Notes: a model not told the origin generated them from the sequence alone. A stretch of DNA of 40,303 nucleotides from an uncultured Clostridia bacterium (GCA_947632535.1 CANRPR010000014.1:1-40303); one strand, 5' to 3'; shown: positions 7,499 through 17,887, counted from the first letter of the stretch. Program-made: numbers and translations.

Positions 7499-7912
7499 GT
7501 GCCAACAATTAATCAATTAGTAAGAAAAGGAAGAAAAACTTCAACTACAAAATCTACAGCACCAGCTCTACAACATGGATTTAACTCAAGAGAAAAAAGA
7601 GTTACAAATAATAGAGCACCACAAAAAAGAGGTGTTTGTACAGTAGTTAAAACAGTTACACCTAAAAAGCCAAATTCAGCTTTAAGAAAAGTAGCTAGGG
7701 TAAGACTTTCAAATGGATATGAAGTAACATCTTATATACCAGGAATAGGACATAACTTACAAGAACACAGTGTTGTTTTAATAAGAGGTGGTAGGGTAAA
7801 AGATTTACCAGGTGTTAGATATCATATTATTAGAGGAACACTAGATACAGCAGGTGTTAAGGACAGAATGCAAGCTCGTTCTAAATACGGAGCAAAACGT
7901 CCTAAAAAATAA
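7499..7912 (+). CDS. rpsL: 30S ribosomal protein S12
   Basis: S12 lies in the 30S decoding centre and helps control accuracy. The GTG 7499 start follows TTAGGAGGTG. The 137-aa product contains the conserved [17 protein letters not shown] with the lysine at the streptomycin-sensitive position, then the [14 protein letters not shown] loop. Between about residues 12 and 35 it has the short insertion usual for clostridial S12. It heads the str operon. The rpoBC genes that usually lie upstream are absent here, and ndoA takes their place. Confidence 0.99.
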   Translation: MPTINQLVRKGRKTSTTKSTAPALQHGFNSREKRVTNNRAPQKRGVCTVVKTVTPKKPNSALRKVARVRLSNGYEVTSYIPGIGHNLQEHSVVLIRGGRVKDLPGVRYHIIRGTLDTAGVKDRMQARSKYGAKRPKK

Positions 7913-7995
7913 TACACTTAGAGTGTAAAATTAGTGCGAATAATACTTACTAGTTTAAGGTACTTAAAATTAGATATATATTATTGCACTGTACG

Positions 7996-8011
7996 GGAAA
8001 GGTAACTTTCC
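7996..8011 (+). promoter_or_regulatory. Small hairpin between rpsL and rpsG
   Basis: GGAAAG (7996-8001) pairs with CTTTCC (8006-8011) around GTAA within a 166-base intergenic region. The role is unknown; an S7 binding site or RNA-processing site is possible. Confidence 0.3.
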
Positions 8012-8078
8012 AGAGTAACTTTTAGTAAGATATTTTTATAAATATTCTGAAGAGATTATTAAGAAGGAGTGAAGAATA

Positions 8079-8549
8079 GTGCCAAGAAAAGGATTTATAG
8101 CTAAAAGAGATGTTTTACCAGATCCTATGTATAATAGTAAAGTAGTAACAAAATTAATAAATAATATTATGCTAGATGGTAAAAAAACAGTAGCTCAAGG
8201 TATAGTTTATGATGCATTTGATATCATAAAGGAAAAAGAGCAAAAAGATCCACTAGAAGTTTTTGAAACAGCATTAAACAACATAATGCCTGTTCTTGAA
8301 GTTAAAGCTAGAAGAGTTGGTGGAGCAACATACCAAGTTCCTCTAGAAATTAGACCAGAAAGAAGACAAACATTAGGTTTAAGATGGCTTGTAATTTATG
8401 CAAGAAAAAGACATGAAAAAACAATGGCTGAAAAATTAGCTGGTGAAATTATTGATGCAGTTAATGAAAACGGTGGAGCATTTAAGAAAAAAGAAGATAC
8501 ACACAAAATGGCAGAAGCAAACAAAGCATTTGCACATTACAAGTGGTAA
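8079..8549 (+). CDS. rpsG: 30S ribosomal protein S7
   Basis: S7 nucleates assembly of the 30S head on 16S rRNA. The GTG 8079 start follows AGAAGGAGTG. The 156-aa length is standard. The N-terminus ([15 protein letters not shown]) and the central [26 protein letters not shown] are typical S7. The C-terminus [12 protein letters not shown] is intact. It is the second gene of the str operon. Confidence 0.99.
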   Translation: MPRKGFIAKRDVLPDPMYNSKVVTKLINNIMLDGKKTVAQGIVYDAFDIIKEKEQKDPLEVFETALNNIMPVLEVKARRVGGATYQVPLEIRPERRQTLGLRWLVIYARKRHEKTMAEKLAGEIIDAVNENGGAFKKKEDTHKMAEANKAFAHYKW

Positions 8550-8607
8550 AATTTAAAAAACATTTGAAGATGTAATAAAAGATAAAATTTAAAGGAGGAT
8601 AAAAAAA

Positions 8608-10689
8608 GTGGCAAGAGAAGTTTCATTAGAGATGACCAGAAATATAGGAATTATGGCTCATATTGATGCAGGTAAAACTACAACAACAGAGAGAATACTT
8701 TTCTATACAGGTAGAACTCATAAAATAGGTGAAGTTCATGAAGGTGCAGCAACAATGGACTGGATGGCTCAGGAACAAGAAAGAGGTATCACAATTACAT
8801 CTGCTGCTACAACATGCCGTTGGTTAAATCATAGAATAAATATAATAGATACACCTGGACACGTTGATTTTACAGTTGAAGTTGAAAGATCATTAAGAGT
8901 ATTAGATGGTTCTGTAACTGTATTTTGTGCTAAAGGTGGTGTTCAGCCACAATCAGAAACAGTTTGGAGACAAGCAGATAAATACAAAGTTCCAAGAATG
9001 GCTTATGTTAATAAAATGGATATAACAGGAGCAAACTTCTTAGGTTGTGTTGAACAAATGAAAACAAGATTAAATGCTAACGCTATTCCAATTCAATTAC
9101 CAATTGGGGCAGAAGATACATTTAAAGGAATAGTAGATTTAATAAAAATGAGAGCATTTGTTCATAAGGACGATCTTGGAAAAGAAATCGAAGAACAAGA
9201 TGTTCCAGCAGATATGCTAGAAGATGCTAAAAAATTCAGAAATCAAATGGTGGAAGCTGCAGCAGAACAAGATGACGAATTAATGATGAAATACTTAGAA
9301 GGAGAAGAATTAACAGAAGCTGAAATAAAAATGGGATTGCGTAAAGGTACAATTTCAAATAAAATAGTTCCGGTATGTTGCGGTTCTTCATACAAGAATA
9401 AAGGTGTTCAAGAATTATTAAACGCAGTTATAGACTATATGCCATCTCCACTAGATATACCACATATAAAAGGTGTAGACTTAGATGGAAATGAAATAGA
9501 AGCTAAAACAGGTGATAATGAACCATTTGCTGCATTAGCATTCAAAATTGCAACAGATCCATTTGTTGGAAAATTATGCTTTATTAGAGTTTACTCAGGT
9601 ACATTAGATGCTGGTTCTACTGTATTAAACTCTACTAAGGATAAAAAAGAAAGAGTTGGTAGATTACTACAAATGCATGCAAATCATAGAGAGGATATTG
9701 AAAAAGTATATTCTGGAGATATTGCAGCAGCAGTAGGATTAAAGGATACAACTACTGGAGATACATTATGTGATCCAGCACATCCTGTAATTCTAGAATC
9801 AATGGAATTCCCAGAACCAGTTATTGATATAGCAATTGAACCAAAAGATAAAGTTGCTAGTGAAAAAATGGGAATTGCTTTAGCAAAATTAGCTGAAGAA
9901 GATCCAACTTTCAAAACTTATACAAACCATGAAACAGGACAAACAGTTATTGCCGGAATGGGAGAATTACACTTAGACATAATTGTAGATAGATTAAAAA
10001 GAGAGTTTAAGGTAGAAGCTAATGTTGGTAAACCACAAGTTGCTTATAAAGAGACAATTAGGGAAAAAGTAAAAGTTGAAGGAAAATTCATTAGACAATC
10101 AGGTGGACGTGGACAATACGGACATGTTTGGTTAGAAATGGAACCTTTAGAGCCAGGAAAAGGTATCGAATTTGAAAGCAAAATCGTTGGTGGTGTTGTT
10201 CCAAAAGAATATATCAAACCAATTGAAGAAGGAATTAGAGAAGCAGCTGAAAGCGGTGTACTTGCTGGATACCCAGTTATAGATTTTAAAGCAACATTAG
10301 TTGATGGTTCTTACCACGAAGTTGACTCTTCTGAAATGGCATTCAAAATTGCAGGTTCAATGGCATTCAAAGAAGGATGTAAAAAAGGTAAATCTGTAAT
10401 ATTAGAGCCAATTATGAAGGTCGAAGTAACAGTTCCAGAAGAATACATGGGAGATGTTATAGGAGATATTAACTCAAGACGTGGTAGAATGGAAGGAATG
10501 GAAGCAAGAAATGGTAACCAAATCATTAGAGGATTTATTCCATTATCTGAGATGTTTGGATATGCAACAGATTTGCGTTCTAAAACACAAGGTAGAGGAA
10601 CATATGCAATGGAGCCATCTCATTATGAAGAAGTTCCAAAATCAGTTCTAGAAACTATAGTAGCATCACGTGCTAAGAAAGAAGAATAA
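8608..10689 (+). CDS. fusA: Elongation factor G
   Basis: EF-G is the translocation GTPase. The GTG 8608 start follows AAAGGAGG. The 693-aa product is full length with the G1 motif [14 protein letters not shown] near residue 17, the RGITI switch, DTPGHVDF near 81, and NKMD near 135. Domain IV shows [15 protein letters not shown], and domain V follows. It is a canonical translational EF-G, not an FusB- or RRF2-type paralogue. Confidence 0.99.
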   Translation: MAREVSLEMTRNIGIMAHIDAGKTTTTERILFYTGRTHKIGEVHEGAATMDWMAQEQERGITITSAATTCRWLNHRINIIDTPGHVDFTVEVERSLRVLDGSVTVFCAKGGVQPQSETVWRQADKYKVPRMAYVNKMDITGANFLGCVEQMKTRLNANAIPIQLPIGAEDTFKGIVDLIKMRAFVHKDDLGKEIEEQDVPADMLEDAKKFRNQMVEAAAEQDDELMMKYLEGEELTEAEIKMGLRKGTISNKIVPVCCGSSYKNKGVQELLNAVIDYMPSPLDIPHIKGVDLDGNEIEAKTGDNEPFAALAFKIATDPFVGKLCFIRVYSGTLDAGSTVLNSTKDKKERVGRLLQMHANHREDIEKVYSGDIAAAVGLKDTTTGDTLCDPAHPVILESMEFPEPVIDIAIEPKDKVASEKMGIALAKLAEEDPTFKTYTNHETGQTVIAGMGELHLDIIVDRLKREFKVEANVGKPQVAYKETIREKVKVEGKFIRQSGGRGQYGHVWLEMEPLEPGKGIEFESKIVGGVVPKEYIKPIEEGIREAAESGVLAGYPVIDFKATLVDGSYHEVDSSEMAFKIAGSMAFKEGCKKGKSVILEPIMKVEVTVPEEYMGDVIGDINSRRGRMEGMEARNGNQIIRGFIPLSEMFGYATDLRSKTQGRGTYAMEPSHYEEVPKSVLETIVASRAKKEE

Positions 10690-10708
10690 TAAAATAATGA
10701 TAAAAGAC

Positions 10709-10737
10709 TTGCATTTTATAAAAAAGTATTATAAAAT
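10709..10737 (+). promoter_or_regulatory. Putative tuf promoter
   Basis: TTGCAT (10709-10714), 17 bases, TAAAAT (10732-10737), in the 157-base gap between fusA and tuf. It would let tuf be expressed above the rest of the operon. Confidence 0.55.
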
Positions 10738-10846
10738 ACAAATGCTAAGAATAAGTTATTAAATTTAAAATTAAAATATAAAGTAGCAAAATGCAGAGAA
10801 AAACGAAAACTGTAATTGCTAACTAATTAAAGGAGGAAATTTTAAA

Positions 10847-12049
10847 ATGGCAAAAGCTAAATTTGAAAGAACAAAACCACACGTAAATATCGGTACAATT
10901 GGTCACGTAGACCACGGAAAAACAACAACAACAGCAGCTATTACAAAATATTTAGGATTATTAGGAAAAGCTCAATACACAGCTTATGATCAAATTGATG
11001 GAGCACCAGAAGAAAAAGCAAGAGGAATCACAATTAACACAGCACACGTTGAATACGAAACAGATAACAGACACTATGCACACGTTGACTGTCCAGGTCA
11101 TGCTGACTATGTAAAGAACATGATTACTGGTGCAGCACAAATGGATGGAGCAATATTAGTTGTTTCAGCAGCTGATGGACCAATGCCTCAAACAAGAGAG
11201 CATATACTATTAGCAAGACAAGTTGGTGTTAAATATATCGTTGTATATTTAAATAAATGCGATATGGTTGACGATCCAGAATTATTAGAATTAGTTGAAA
11301 TGGAAGTTAGAGACTTATTATCAAGCTATGATTTCCCAGGAGACGATATTCCAATTATAAAAGGTTCTTCACTAAAAGTTCTAGAATCTTCATCAACAGA
11401 TCCAAATGCACCAGAATATGCATGTATTAAAGAATTAATGGAAGCAGTAGATAGCTATATTCCAACACCAGAAAGACCAATTGATCAACCATTCTTAATG
11501 CCAGTTGAAGATGTATTCACAATTACTGGTAGAGGAACAGTTGCTACAGGTAGAGTAGAAAGAGGAACAATCAAACTTTCTGAAGAAGTTGAAATAGTAG
11601 GTATCAAACCTGATAGAATGAAAACAGTTGTAACAGGTGTTGAAATGTTCAGAAAATTATTAGACCAAGCTGAAGCTGGAGATAACATAGGAGTTCTTTT
11701 AAGAGGTGTTCAAAGAACAGATGTTGAAAGAGGTCAAGTTTTAGCAAAACCTGGAACAATTCATCCACATACAAAATTCAAATCAGAAGTTTACGTTTTA
11801 ACTAAAGAAGAAGGTGGAAGACATACTCCATTCTTCAATGGATATAGACCACAATTCTACTTTAGAACAACAGACGTTACAGGTGTTATTGAATTACCTG
11901 CAGGAACAGAAATGGTTATGCCAGGAGATAACATTGCTATGACAATCGAATTAATCACACCTATCGCTATTGAAAAAGGATTAAGATTTGCTATCCGTGA
12001 AGGTGGTAGAACAGTAGGTTCTGGTATAGTTTCAGAAATTATTGAGTAA
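10847..12049 (+). CDS. tuf: Elongation factor Tu
   Basis: EF-Tu delivers aminoacyl-tRNA to the ribosome. The start at ATG 10847 follows AAAGGAGG. The 400-aa product has [14 protein letters not shown] near residue 19, [26 protein letters not shown] near 83 and NKCD near 138. The C-terminal barrel ends [19 protein letters not shown]. Codon use is strongly biased, as expected for a highly expressed gene. A terminator follows. Confidence 0.99.
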   Translation: MAKAKFERTKPHVNIGTIGHVDHGKTTTTAAITKYLGLLGKAQYTAYDQIDGAPEEKARGITINTAHVEYETDNRHYAHVDCPGHADYVKNMITGAAQMDGAILVVSAADGPMPQTREHILLARQVGVKYIVVYLNKCDMVDDPELLELVEMEVRDLLSSYDFPGDDIPIIKGSSLKVLESSSTDPNAPEYACIKELMEAVDSYIPTPERPIDQPFLMPVEDVFTITGRGTVATGRVERGTIKLSEEVEIVGIKPDRMKTVVTGVEMFRKLLDQAEAGDNIGVLLRGVQRTDVERGQVLAKPGTIHPHTKFKSEVYVLTKEEGGRHTPFFNGYRPQFYFRTTDVTGVIELPAGTEMVMPGDNIAMTIELITPIAIEKGLRFAIREGGRTVGSGIVSEIIE

Positions 12050-12070
12050 TTTGAAACAATAAATATAGAA

Positions 12071-12110
12071 ATAGCAAGGATTACAAGAAATTGTAGCACC
12101 TTGCTATTTT
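12071..12110 (+). terminator. Terminator after tuf
   Basis: ATAGCAAGG (12071-12079) pairs perfectly with CCTTGCTAT (12099-12107), followed by TTT. Confidence 0.75.
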
Positions 12111-12159
12111 GCTGTGTGTTATAAAATAAAATAATACCATAATATTTGGTCAAAAACTA

Positions 12160-12188
12160 TTGCAATTTTAAGAAATAAATAATAAAAT
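12160..12188 (+). promoter_or_regulatory. Putative plsX promoter
   Basis: TTGCAA (12160-12165), 17 bases, TAAAAT (12183-12188), about 55 bases before the start codon. Confidence 0.5.
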
Positions 12189-12241
12189 GAATACATCCTA
12201 AATATTATATATAACAAAATAAAAATGGAAAGAGGATAAAC

Positions 12242-13264
12242 ATGATTATATTAGTAGACGCAATGGGTGGAGATAATGCACCAGACGCTGTAATAAAAGG
12301 AGCAGTAAAAGCTGCAAGTCAAATAAAATCAGAAATACTATTAATAGGAAAAGAAGATGTTATAAATAGCAAAATAAAAGAATTTTATGGTAAAAATAAT
12401 ATTAAAGAAATATCAGAAAATTTAAGTATCTATAATACTACAGAAACAATAGATATGTGCGATATTCCAACTCAAGCAATAAAACAAAAGAAAGACTCTT
12501 CAATGGTTGTAGGTTTTAATTTATTAAAAGAAGGAAAAGGCGATGTATTTATTTCAGCAGGAAACTCGGGAGCATTATTAACAGGAGCCACACTTTTAGT
12601 AGGTAGAATAAAAGGAATAGATAGACCAGCTTTAGCAGGAATATTACCAGCATATAATAGTAGATTATTATTAATTGACTGTGGTTCAAACACAAATTGT
12701 AAGCCAATAAACTTATTACAATTTGCACAAATGGCGAATATTTATCTAAAAAATACATATGGTAAAGAAAATCCTACTGTAGGTTTATTAAATATTGGAA
12801 CAGAAGAAACAAAAGGAAATGACTTAATAAAAGAATCATATAAATTATTAACAGAAAAAGCCGATGAACTAGGCATCAATTTCGTAGGAAATGTTGAAGG
12901 AAGAGATGCTTTTTCAGGTGATTTAGATATATTAGTAGCAGATGGATTTACAGGAAATGTATTCTTAAAAACAGTAGAAGGAGTAGGAAAATTAGTAAAA
13001 AGAACACTTAAAGATAGTATCAAGAAAAACATATTTACCATTCTATGTTCATTACCAGCTATGCCATTAATAAAGTCACTTTCAAAGGCCATGGACTATA
13101 AAGAATACGGTGGAGCATTATTTTTAGGTGTGAAAAAACCAGTAATAAAAGCACATGGAAGTAGTGATGAAAAACTATTTGAATTCACAATAAAGCAGGC
13201 AGAACAATTTGTAGAAAATAAAGCAGTAGACAAAATGATAGAAGAATTTAATAAAATTAATTAA
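12242..13264 (+). CDS. plsX: Phosphate acyltransferase PlsX
   Basis: PlsX makes acyl-phosphate from acyl-ACP for phosphatidic acid synthesis at the membrane. The 340-aa product begins with the family signature ILVDAMGGDNAPDAVIKGA and contains SAGNSGALLTGA near residue 105. It ends with a region carrying FLKTVEGVGKLVK and YGGALFLGVKKPVIKAHGSS. The start at ATG 12242 follows AAAGAGG. acpP, encoding its substrate carrier, follows with its own promoter. FapR is not encoded upstream. Confidence 0.97.
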   Translation: MIILVDAMGGDNAPDAVIKGAVKAASQIKSEILLIGKEDVINSKIKEFYGKNNIKEISENLSIYNTTETIDMCDIPTQAIKQKKDSSMVVGFNLLKEGKGDVFISAGNSGALLTGATLLVGRIKGIDRPALAGILPAYNSRLLLIDCGSNTNCKPINLLQFAQMANIYLKNTYGKENPTVGLLNIGTEETKGNDLIKESYKLLTEKADELGINFVGNVEGRDAFSGDLDILVADGFTGNVFLKTVEGVGKLVKRTLKDSIKKNIFTILCSLPAMPLIKSLSKAMDYKEYGGALFLGVKKPVIKAHGSSDEKLFEFTIKQAEQFVENKAVDKMIEEFNKIN

Positions 13265-13270
13265 AAATAC

Positions 13271-13299
13271 TTGACAATTGAAATAACATATATTATTGT
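13271..13299 (+). promoter_or_regulatory. Putative acpP promoter
   Basis: TTGACA (13271-13276), 17 bases, TATTGT (13294-13299), directly after plsX. Confidence 0.55.
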
Positions 13300-13342
13300 T
13301 TAATTATAAAATTTATTATATATGAGAGGAGGTGCAATTATA

Positions 13343-13582
13343 ATGAGTTCAGAAGAAATATTTGAAAAGGTAAAGGGAATAATAGTAGAGCAATTAGGAG
13401 TAGCTGAAAATAATGTTACTATGGAAGCCTCTTTTATAGACGATTTAGGAGCAGATTCTTTAGATATAGTTGAATTAATTATGGCATTAGAAGAAGAATT
13501 TGATATGGAAATACCAGATTCAGATGCAGAAAAAATAGTTTCTGTAGGAGATGTTGTAGATTATATAAAAGATAATGCGTAA
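13343..13582 (+). CDS. acpP: Acyl carrier protein
   Basis: This small acidic carrier holds fatty-acid intermediates on a 4'-phosphopantetheine arm. I start it at ATG 13343, 9 bases after GAGGAGGTG; the ATG at 13322 lies upstream of that ribosome site. The 79-aa product has the modification site [10 protein letters not shown] with Ser near residue 39. It shows the usual helix pattern ([36 protein letters not shown]). A strong terminator separates it from rnc. Confidence 0.98.
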   Translation: MSSEEIFEKVKGIIVEQLGVAENNVTMEASFIDDLGADSLDIVELIMALEEEFDMEIPDSDAEKIVSVGDVVDYIKDNA

Positions 13583-13591
13583 GAAAAAATT

Positions 13592-13620
13592 AGAAAGGTA
13601 AAAACCTTTCTTCTTTTTTT
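13592..13620 (+). terminator. Terminator after acpP
   Basis: AGAAAGGT (13592-13599) pairs with ACCTTTCT (13604-13611) around a 4-A loop, followed by TCTTTTTTT. Confidence 0.9.
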
Positions 13621-13643
13621 CTGAATATTTTAGCACAATTGGG

Positions 13644-13697
13644 AGAAGCGTCCCTAATTGGACAAAATGTCCAAAAAAGAACCGTCCCCAATTGGAC
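13644..13697 (+). repeat. 54-bp palindromic repeat, copy A (forward)
   Basis: It begins AGAAGCGTCCC, has the core palindrome TTGGACAAAATGTCCAA, then GAACCGTCCCC and ends AATTGGAC. It lies 20 bases before the rnc start, and its internal ATG (13658) is in frame with rnc. It matches copies B to E with only a few differences confined to the linkers between GTCC and GGAC. Confidence 0.95.
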
Positions 13698-13717
13698 ATA
13701 TATCAAAAGGAGCGAAG

Positions 13718-14402
13718 ATGGAAGATTTATCAGTATTTGAAAAGAATATAAAGTATGAGTTTAAGAATAAAAAGTTATTGGATAATGCATTAACACATAC
13801 TTCTTATGCATATGAACATAATGAAGCAAGTAATGAGAAGCTAGAATTTTTAGGGGATGCCATACTAGAGTTTGTTATAAGTGATTATTTATATATGAAT
13901 TATGGAAAGCTGAAGGAAGGAGAAATGACTAAAGTTAGAGCAAGTGTTGTGTGCGAAGAAAGTTTACATCAAGTTGCTGTAAGGCTTGGTTTTAGTGATT
14001 TCTTACATGTTGGTAAAAGTGAAATGGTAAATCAAGGTTATAAAAAACCAGCAATTATGGCAGATGCTGTAGAAGCTGTTATTGCAGCAATGTATTTAGA
14101 TTCTGGTATAGATAATGTAAAAAAGTTTATTATAGATAATTTGTGTCAATCGGTTAAAGTTGCGAGTGAAAATGTCGGAATGAAGGATTATAAAACAGTA
14201 TTGCAAGAAAAATTGCAAAAACAGAAAAAAGAAGTACATATACAATATGATATTATTAACGAAGAGGGACCAGATCATGATAAAACTTTTACATCACAAG
14301 TAAAGTATAATGGTAAGGTGTTAGCTATACGGAAGTGGAAAATCTAAAAAAGAATCTGAAATGGAAGCTGCAAGGAAAGCAATCGAGCAGCATAAAGTAT
14401 AA
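13718..14402 (+). CDS. rnc: Ribonuclease III, with a +1 frameshift at CGG (14330-14332)
   Basis: RNase III cleaves double-stranded RNA in rRNA and mRNA processing. ATG 13718 follows AAAGGAG; an in-frame ATG at 13658 lies inside repeat A. The catalytic domain has NEKLEFLGDAIL (residues 39-50) with acidic residues E43 and D47, plus D116 and E119 in MADAVEAVIAA. The zero frame reaches ATA CGG AAG TGG AAA ATC TAA and loses the end of the dsRNA-binding domain. Skipping C14330 gives I-G-S-G-K-S-K-K-E-S-E-M-E-A-A, the conserved last part of that domain, and a normal stop at 14400-14402. The corrected length is 227 aa, standard for the family. The CGGA site corresponds to a conserved Gly of the GxGxSKK motif. 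Confidence 0.9.
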
Positions 14403-14432
14403 AATAAAAACCCTGAAAGGAATGTGTTATTT

Positions 14433-15545
14433 ATGAAGAAGGATAACAAAAAACAATATATCATACCAATTTTTGTACCACATTTAGGATGTCCAAATGA
14501 TTGTACCTTTTGTAATCAAAAAAGTATTAGTGGTCAAATGAAAGAAGTGACCAAAGAAGATGTAACAAAAAAAGTTGAGGAATATTTAGCTAGTTTTAAG
14601 AAAGGCTTAGAAAAAGAAGATATACATAAAGAAATAGCATTTTTTGGAGGAAGTTTTACAGGAATTAATCCAGAAAAACAAGAGGAACTTTTAAGTGTTG
14701 CATATGAGTATGTGAAAACGAAACAGATAGATTCTATTAGAATTTCAACTAGACCAGATTATATTAACAAGGATATATTAAAATTGCTTAAAAAATACGG
14801 TGTAAAAACTATAGAATTAGGTGTGCAATCTTCTAATGATTATATATTAAGCAAATGCAAAAGAGGACATACCTTCGAAGATGTAAAAAAAGCATCAAAA
14901 TTAATTAGAATGCATGGATTTAAGCTAGGACATCAAATGATGGTTGGATTACCAGAAAGTACGAAGTTAGATGAACTAAATACGGCTAAAGCATTAATAA
15001 AATTAAAACCTAAAATGGTAAGAATTTATCCTGTATTAGTAATAAAAGGTACAAAATTAGAACAGGAATATAAGACTGGAGAATATGAACCGCTAACCGT
15101 TAATCAGGCAGTTGAAAGGTGCAAAGAAGTAGTATATCTATTTAATAAAAAAAATATTGAAATAATTAGAATAGGATTACAAAATACAGATGTAATTACA
15201 AGTCCAGATAACGAAAATAGTGAGGTAGTGGCAGGTCCATATCATCCTGCGTTTGGTCAATTGGTAGAAGACAGTATATGGTATGATAGCATAGTGGATA
15301 AAATAAAGAAAATAAATGTTAAAGTAAAAGAAGTTGAAGTAATTGTAAATCCAGAAGATGTAAACAATGTTATAGGACATAAAAAAGAAAATCTTAAAAA
15401 ATTGAAAGATATATACGAAGTTGATGTTAAAGTAACTCCAGATGAAAAAATGAAAATAGGTAAATCAGATTTGAAAATATTGAAAGTTTATACTGATTTT
15501 AAGCAGGATGAACTTGAAAACGAACACGAAAAAGTTACTAAGTAA
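14433..15545 (+). CDS. Radical SAM protein of the Elp3-like family
   Basis: The 370-aa product has the radical-SAM cluster motif Cys20-x3-Cys24-x2-Cys27 in PHLGCPNDCTFCNQ. Further conserved elements are FFGGSFTG, STRPDYI, IELGVQSSND and GHQMMVGLPEST. This is the bacterial elongator-protein-3-like family that commonly lies next to rnc and smc in Firmicutes. The acetyltransferase half of true Elp3 is absent, so the substrate is not known. ATG 14433 lies 11 bases after GAAAGGA; GTG 14424 is an alternative but is too close to the ribosome site. A KH-like region may occupy the C-terminus (VNNVIGHKKENLKKLKDIYEVDV). Confidence 0.88.
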   Translation: MKKDNKKQYIIPIFVPHLGCPNDCTFCNQKSISGQMKEVTKEDVTKKVEEYLASFKKGLEKEDIHKEIAFFGGSFTGINPEKQEELLSVAYEYVKTKQIDSIRISTRPDYINKDILKLLKKYGVKTIELGVQSSNDYILSKCKRGHTFEDVKKASKLIRMHGFKLGHQMMVGLPESTKLDELNTAKALIKLKPKMVRIYPVLVIKGTKLEQEYKTGEYEPLTVNQAVERCKEVVYLFNKKNIEIIRIGLQNTDVITSPDNENSEVVAGPYHPAFGQLVEDSIWYDSIVDKIKKINVKVKEVEVIVNPEDVNNVIGHKKENLKKLKDIYEVDVKVTPDEKMKIGKSDLKILKVYTDFKQDELENEHEKVTK

Positions 15546-15559
15546 CAATAAAAAAGTAT

Positions 15560-15600
15560 AAAATCACCTTTTTTGTAGATAATACAATAAAGGTGATTTT
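15560..15600 (+). promoter_or_regulatory. Perfect 12-bp hairpin that buries the ribosome site of the next gene
   Basis: AAAATCACCTTT (15560-15571) pairs perfectly with AAAGGTGATTTT (15589-15600). The right arm contains the AAAGGTG ribosome site and ends one base before ATG 15601. It may serve as terminator for the radical SAM gene and as a translational switch for the yitT-type gene. Confidence 0.65.
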
Positions 15601-16467
15601 ATGAACTTGGTTTGTTTTAAAAATGTATGTATAAAAAAATATGTAATTGAAATAATAGAAATGCTGATGGGAACAGCACTAATGGCAATGGCGACATCAT
15701 TATTTTTATTACCAAACCAATTATCAACAGGCGGATTTTCAGGAATTGCTACTATAACATATTATTTATTAAAAATACCAATGGGAGTAACAATATTAAT
15801 ATTAAATATTCCATTATTTATATTAGGTTTTATTAAGCTAGGAAAAGCATTTGTAGTAAAAGCAATTACTGGAACAGTTTCACTTTCAGTGTTTATTGAT
15901 ATTTTTGAAAAATTAACACCTTTAACCCAAGATCGATTTTTAGCCTGTATATATGGAGGGATTATAGTTGGATTAGGAACAGCATTGGTTTTAAAAGCAA
16001 ACGGTTCAACAGGTGGAAGTGATTTAATTAGTATAATTATACGAGAATATAATTCTAGATTTAGAACTGGTACAGTAATTACAGCAATTGATACAGTTAT
16101 AGTGTTACTAAATGTTATCTTTTTTAAGAAAATAGAAATTGGATTGTATTCTGCAATAGCTATATACTTAATGGGAAAAATTATTGATATTGTTTTTGAA
16201 GGTATATACTTTACAAAATTATTGTTCATTGTTACAGATAAGAATGTTGAAATTGCTGAGGAAATTGGTAAAAGTATAAAAAGAGGAGTAACAGGTCTAT
16301 ATGGAAGGGGAATGTATACAAAGCAAGAAAAAGTAGTTTTAATGTGTGCAGCCACTAGAAATGATGTAACAAGAATAAGACAAATGGCTTTAAAAATAGA
16401 TCCTAAAGCATTTATAATTATTACAAATTCAAGAGAAGTTTTTGGCAAGGGATTTAAAAAAGAATAA
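15601..16467 (+). CDS. YitT family membrane protein (DUF2179 C-terminal domain)
   Basis: The 288-aa protein has five or six membrane segments in residues 10-200, including PNQLSTGGFSGIATITYYLL and ANGSTGGSDLISIIIR, which are signatures of the YitT/YvjA/DUF161 family. It ends with a soluble domain of about 80 residues (IGKSIKRGVTGLYGRGMYTKQEKVVLMCAATRNDVTRIRQM) that matches DUF2179. The substrate is unknown. The start codon directly follows a hairpin carrying its ribosome site, so translation may be conditional. Confidence 0.9.
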   Translation: MNLVCFKNVCIKKYVIEIIEMLMGTALMAMATSLFLLPNQLSTGGFSGIATITYYLLKIPMGVTILILNIPLFILGFIKLGKAFVVKAITGTVSLSVFIDIFEKLTPLTQDRFLACIYGGIIVGLGTALVLKANGSTGGSDLISIIIREYNSRFRTGTVITAIDTVIVLLNVIFFKKIEIGLYSAIAIYLMGKIIDIVFEGIYFTKLLFIVTDKNVEIAEEIGKSIKRGVTGLYGRGMYTKQEKVVLMCAATRNDVTRIRQMALKIDPKAFIIITNSREVFGKGFKKE

Positions 16468-16540
16468 TATATTGATTTTTTGTATAATCATATGATAAAA
16501 TAACATCACGATAAATTGCCAAAGAAAGAAGTGGTGAATT

Positions 16541-17758
16541 TTGAGAAAACGAAATATAAAAATTATTAAAAGAATAATTGTTATATTAGTAATTGCGTTA
16601 TTAGTATATTTTGCATATATTGTTGTAAAATTAGTAAAAAATCCTACAGATACATTTCTTATAGAGGATGGAAAATTATATGACGAAGAAAGTGCTACTG
16701 GATATGTAATAAGAAAAGAAACAGTAATACAAGGTAATAATTACAAAAACGGTATGCTTCAAATAAAATCAGAAGGCGAAAAGGTTGCAAAAGATGAACC
16801 AATATTTAGATACTATAGCAATAATGAAGAAAATCTACAAAAGAAAATAGAGGATTTAGATATAAAAATTCAAGAGGCAATGGAAAACCAAAAAGATTTA
16901 TATTCTAGTGATATGAAGCTATTAGAAAAACAAATAGAACAAGAACTAAATGAAGTTATCGGTATATACGATATAAAAAAAATCACAGAAACTAAAAAAG
17001 ATATAAGTTCGAATATTACTAAAAAAGCAAAAATTGCAGGAGAACGAAGTCCAGCAGGTTCATACATAAAACAGCTAATAGAAGAAAGAAGTACATATGA
17101 AAATCAATTAAACTCTGGTGCAGAGTATATAAATGCTCCGGAAAGTGGAATTGTTTCATATAGAGTAGATGGATTAGAAAATGTATTAACAGAAGAAAGT
17201 TTTAATACTTTAAATACGAAATTTTTAGAAGACCTAAATTTAAGAACTGGTGAAGTTGTTGCTAGTAGTAATGAAAGTGGAAAAATAATTGATAATTTTA
17301 ATTGCTACATAGCAGTTCCATTATCTTCAGAAGAAGCTATGCAAAAGAAAATTGGTGATAGTGTAAAAATTAGGTTGTCTAATAATAAAGAAATATCAGC
17401 AAATGTAGAATATATTGTTGAAGAAGGAGAACAAAGGTTAATAATTTTTAAAATACAAAATAGTGTTGAAGAATTATGTAATTATAGAAAAATTAGCATA
17501 GATGTAATATGGTGGAGCTATAGTGGACTAAAAGTACCAAACAGTTCTATAATTGAAGAAAATAATTTAAAATACATTGTTAGGACAAGAGCAGGATATT
17601 TAGACAAAATTCTTGTAAAAGTTTTAAAACAAAATTCTACTTATTCTATCATAAGTCGATATGAAAACAGCGAATTAGCAGAACTTGGATTTGATTCAGC
17701 ACAAATAAGACAGCTAAAAACTATAGCTTTGTATGACGAAATACTGTTAAAACCATAA
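16541..17758 (+). CDS. HlyD/membrane-fusion-like protein upstream of sepF
   Basis: The 405-aa product uses a TTG start at 16541 preceded by GTGGTG. A basic N-terminus is followed by one membrane segment (residues 8-30). Next comes a split beta-barrel or lipoyl-like region (ATGYVIRKETVIQGN) around a coiled-coil hairpin (about residues 90-190, LQKKIEDLDIKIQEAMENQKDLY), and then beta-rich sequence. This is the architecture of HlyD-type adaptors. In Clostridia such proteins often sit before sepF and divIVA, which suggests an envelope or division role; no transporter gene is adjacent. The function is inferred from fold and place only. Confidence 0.7.
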   Translation: MRKRNIKIIKRIIVILVIALLVYFAYIVVKLVKNPTDTFLIEDGKLYDEESATGYVIRKETVIQGNNYKNGMLQIKSEGEKVAKDEPIFRYYSNNEENLQKKIEDLDIKIQEAMENQKDLYSSDMKLLEKQIEQELNEVIGIYDIKKITETKKDISSNITKKAKIAGERSPAGSYIKQLIEERSTYENQLNSGAEYINAPESGIVSYRVDGLENVLTEESFNTLNTKFLEDLNLRTGEVVASSNESGKIIDNFNCYIAVPLSSEEAMQKKIGDSVKIRLSNNKEISANVEYIVEEGEQRLIIFKIQNSVEELCNYRKISIDVIWWSYSGLKVPNSSIIEENNLKYIVRTRAGYLDKILVKVLKQNSTYSIISRYENSELAELGFDSAQIRQLKTIALYDEILLKP

Positions 17759-17811
17759 TATTACAACAATGTTACAGCAATGTTAAGTTTAGATAACAAA
17801 TGCAAAAAGTA

Positions 17812-17840
17812 TTGACAATTGGTATAAAAAGTAAGATACT
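17812..17840 (+). promoter_or_regulatory. Putative sepF promoter
   Basis: TTGACA (17812-17817), 17 bases, GATACT (17835-17840). Upstream, TTACAACAATG and TTACAGCAATG form an imperfect tandem repeat (17761-17783). Confidence 0.5.
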
Positions 17841-17887
17841 ATTAGCATGAAGTACAAAAGAGATTAAAAAATTAGGAGGTTTAAATA

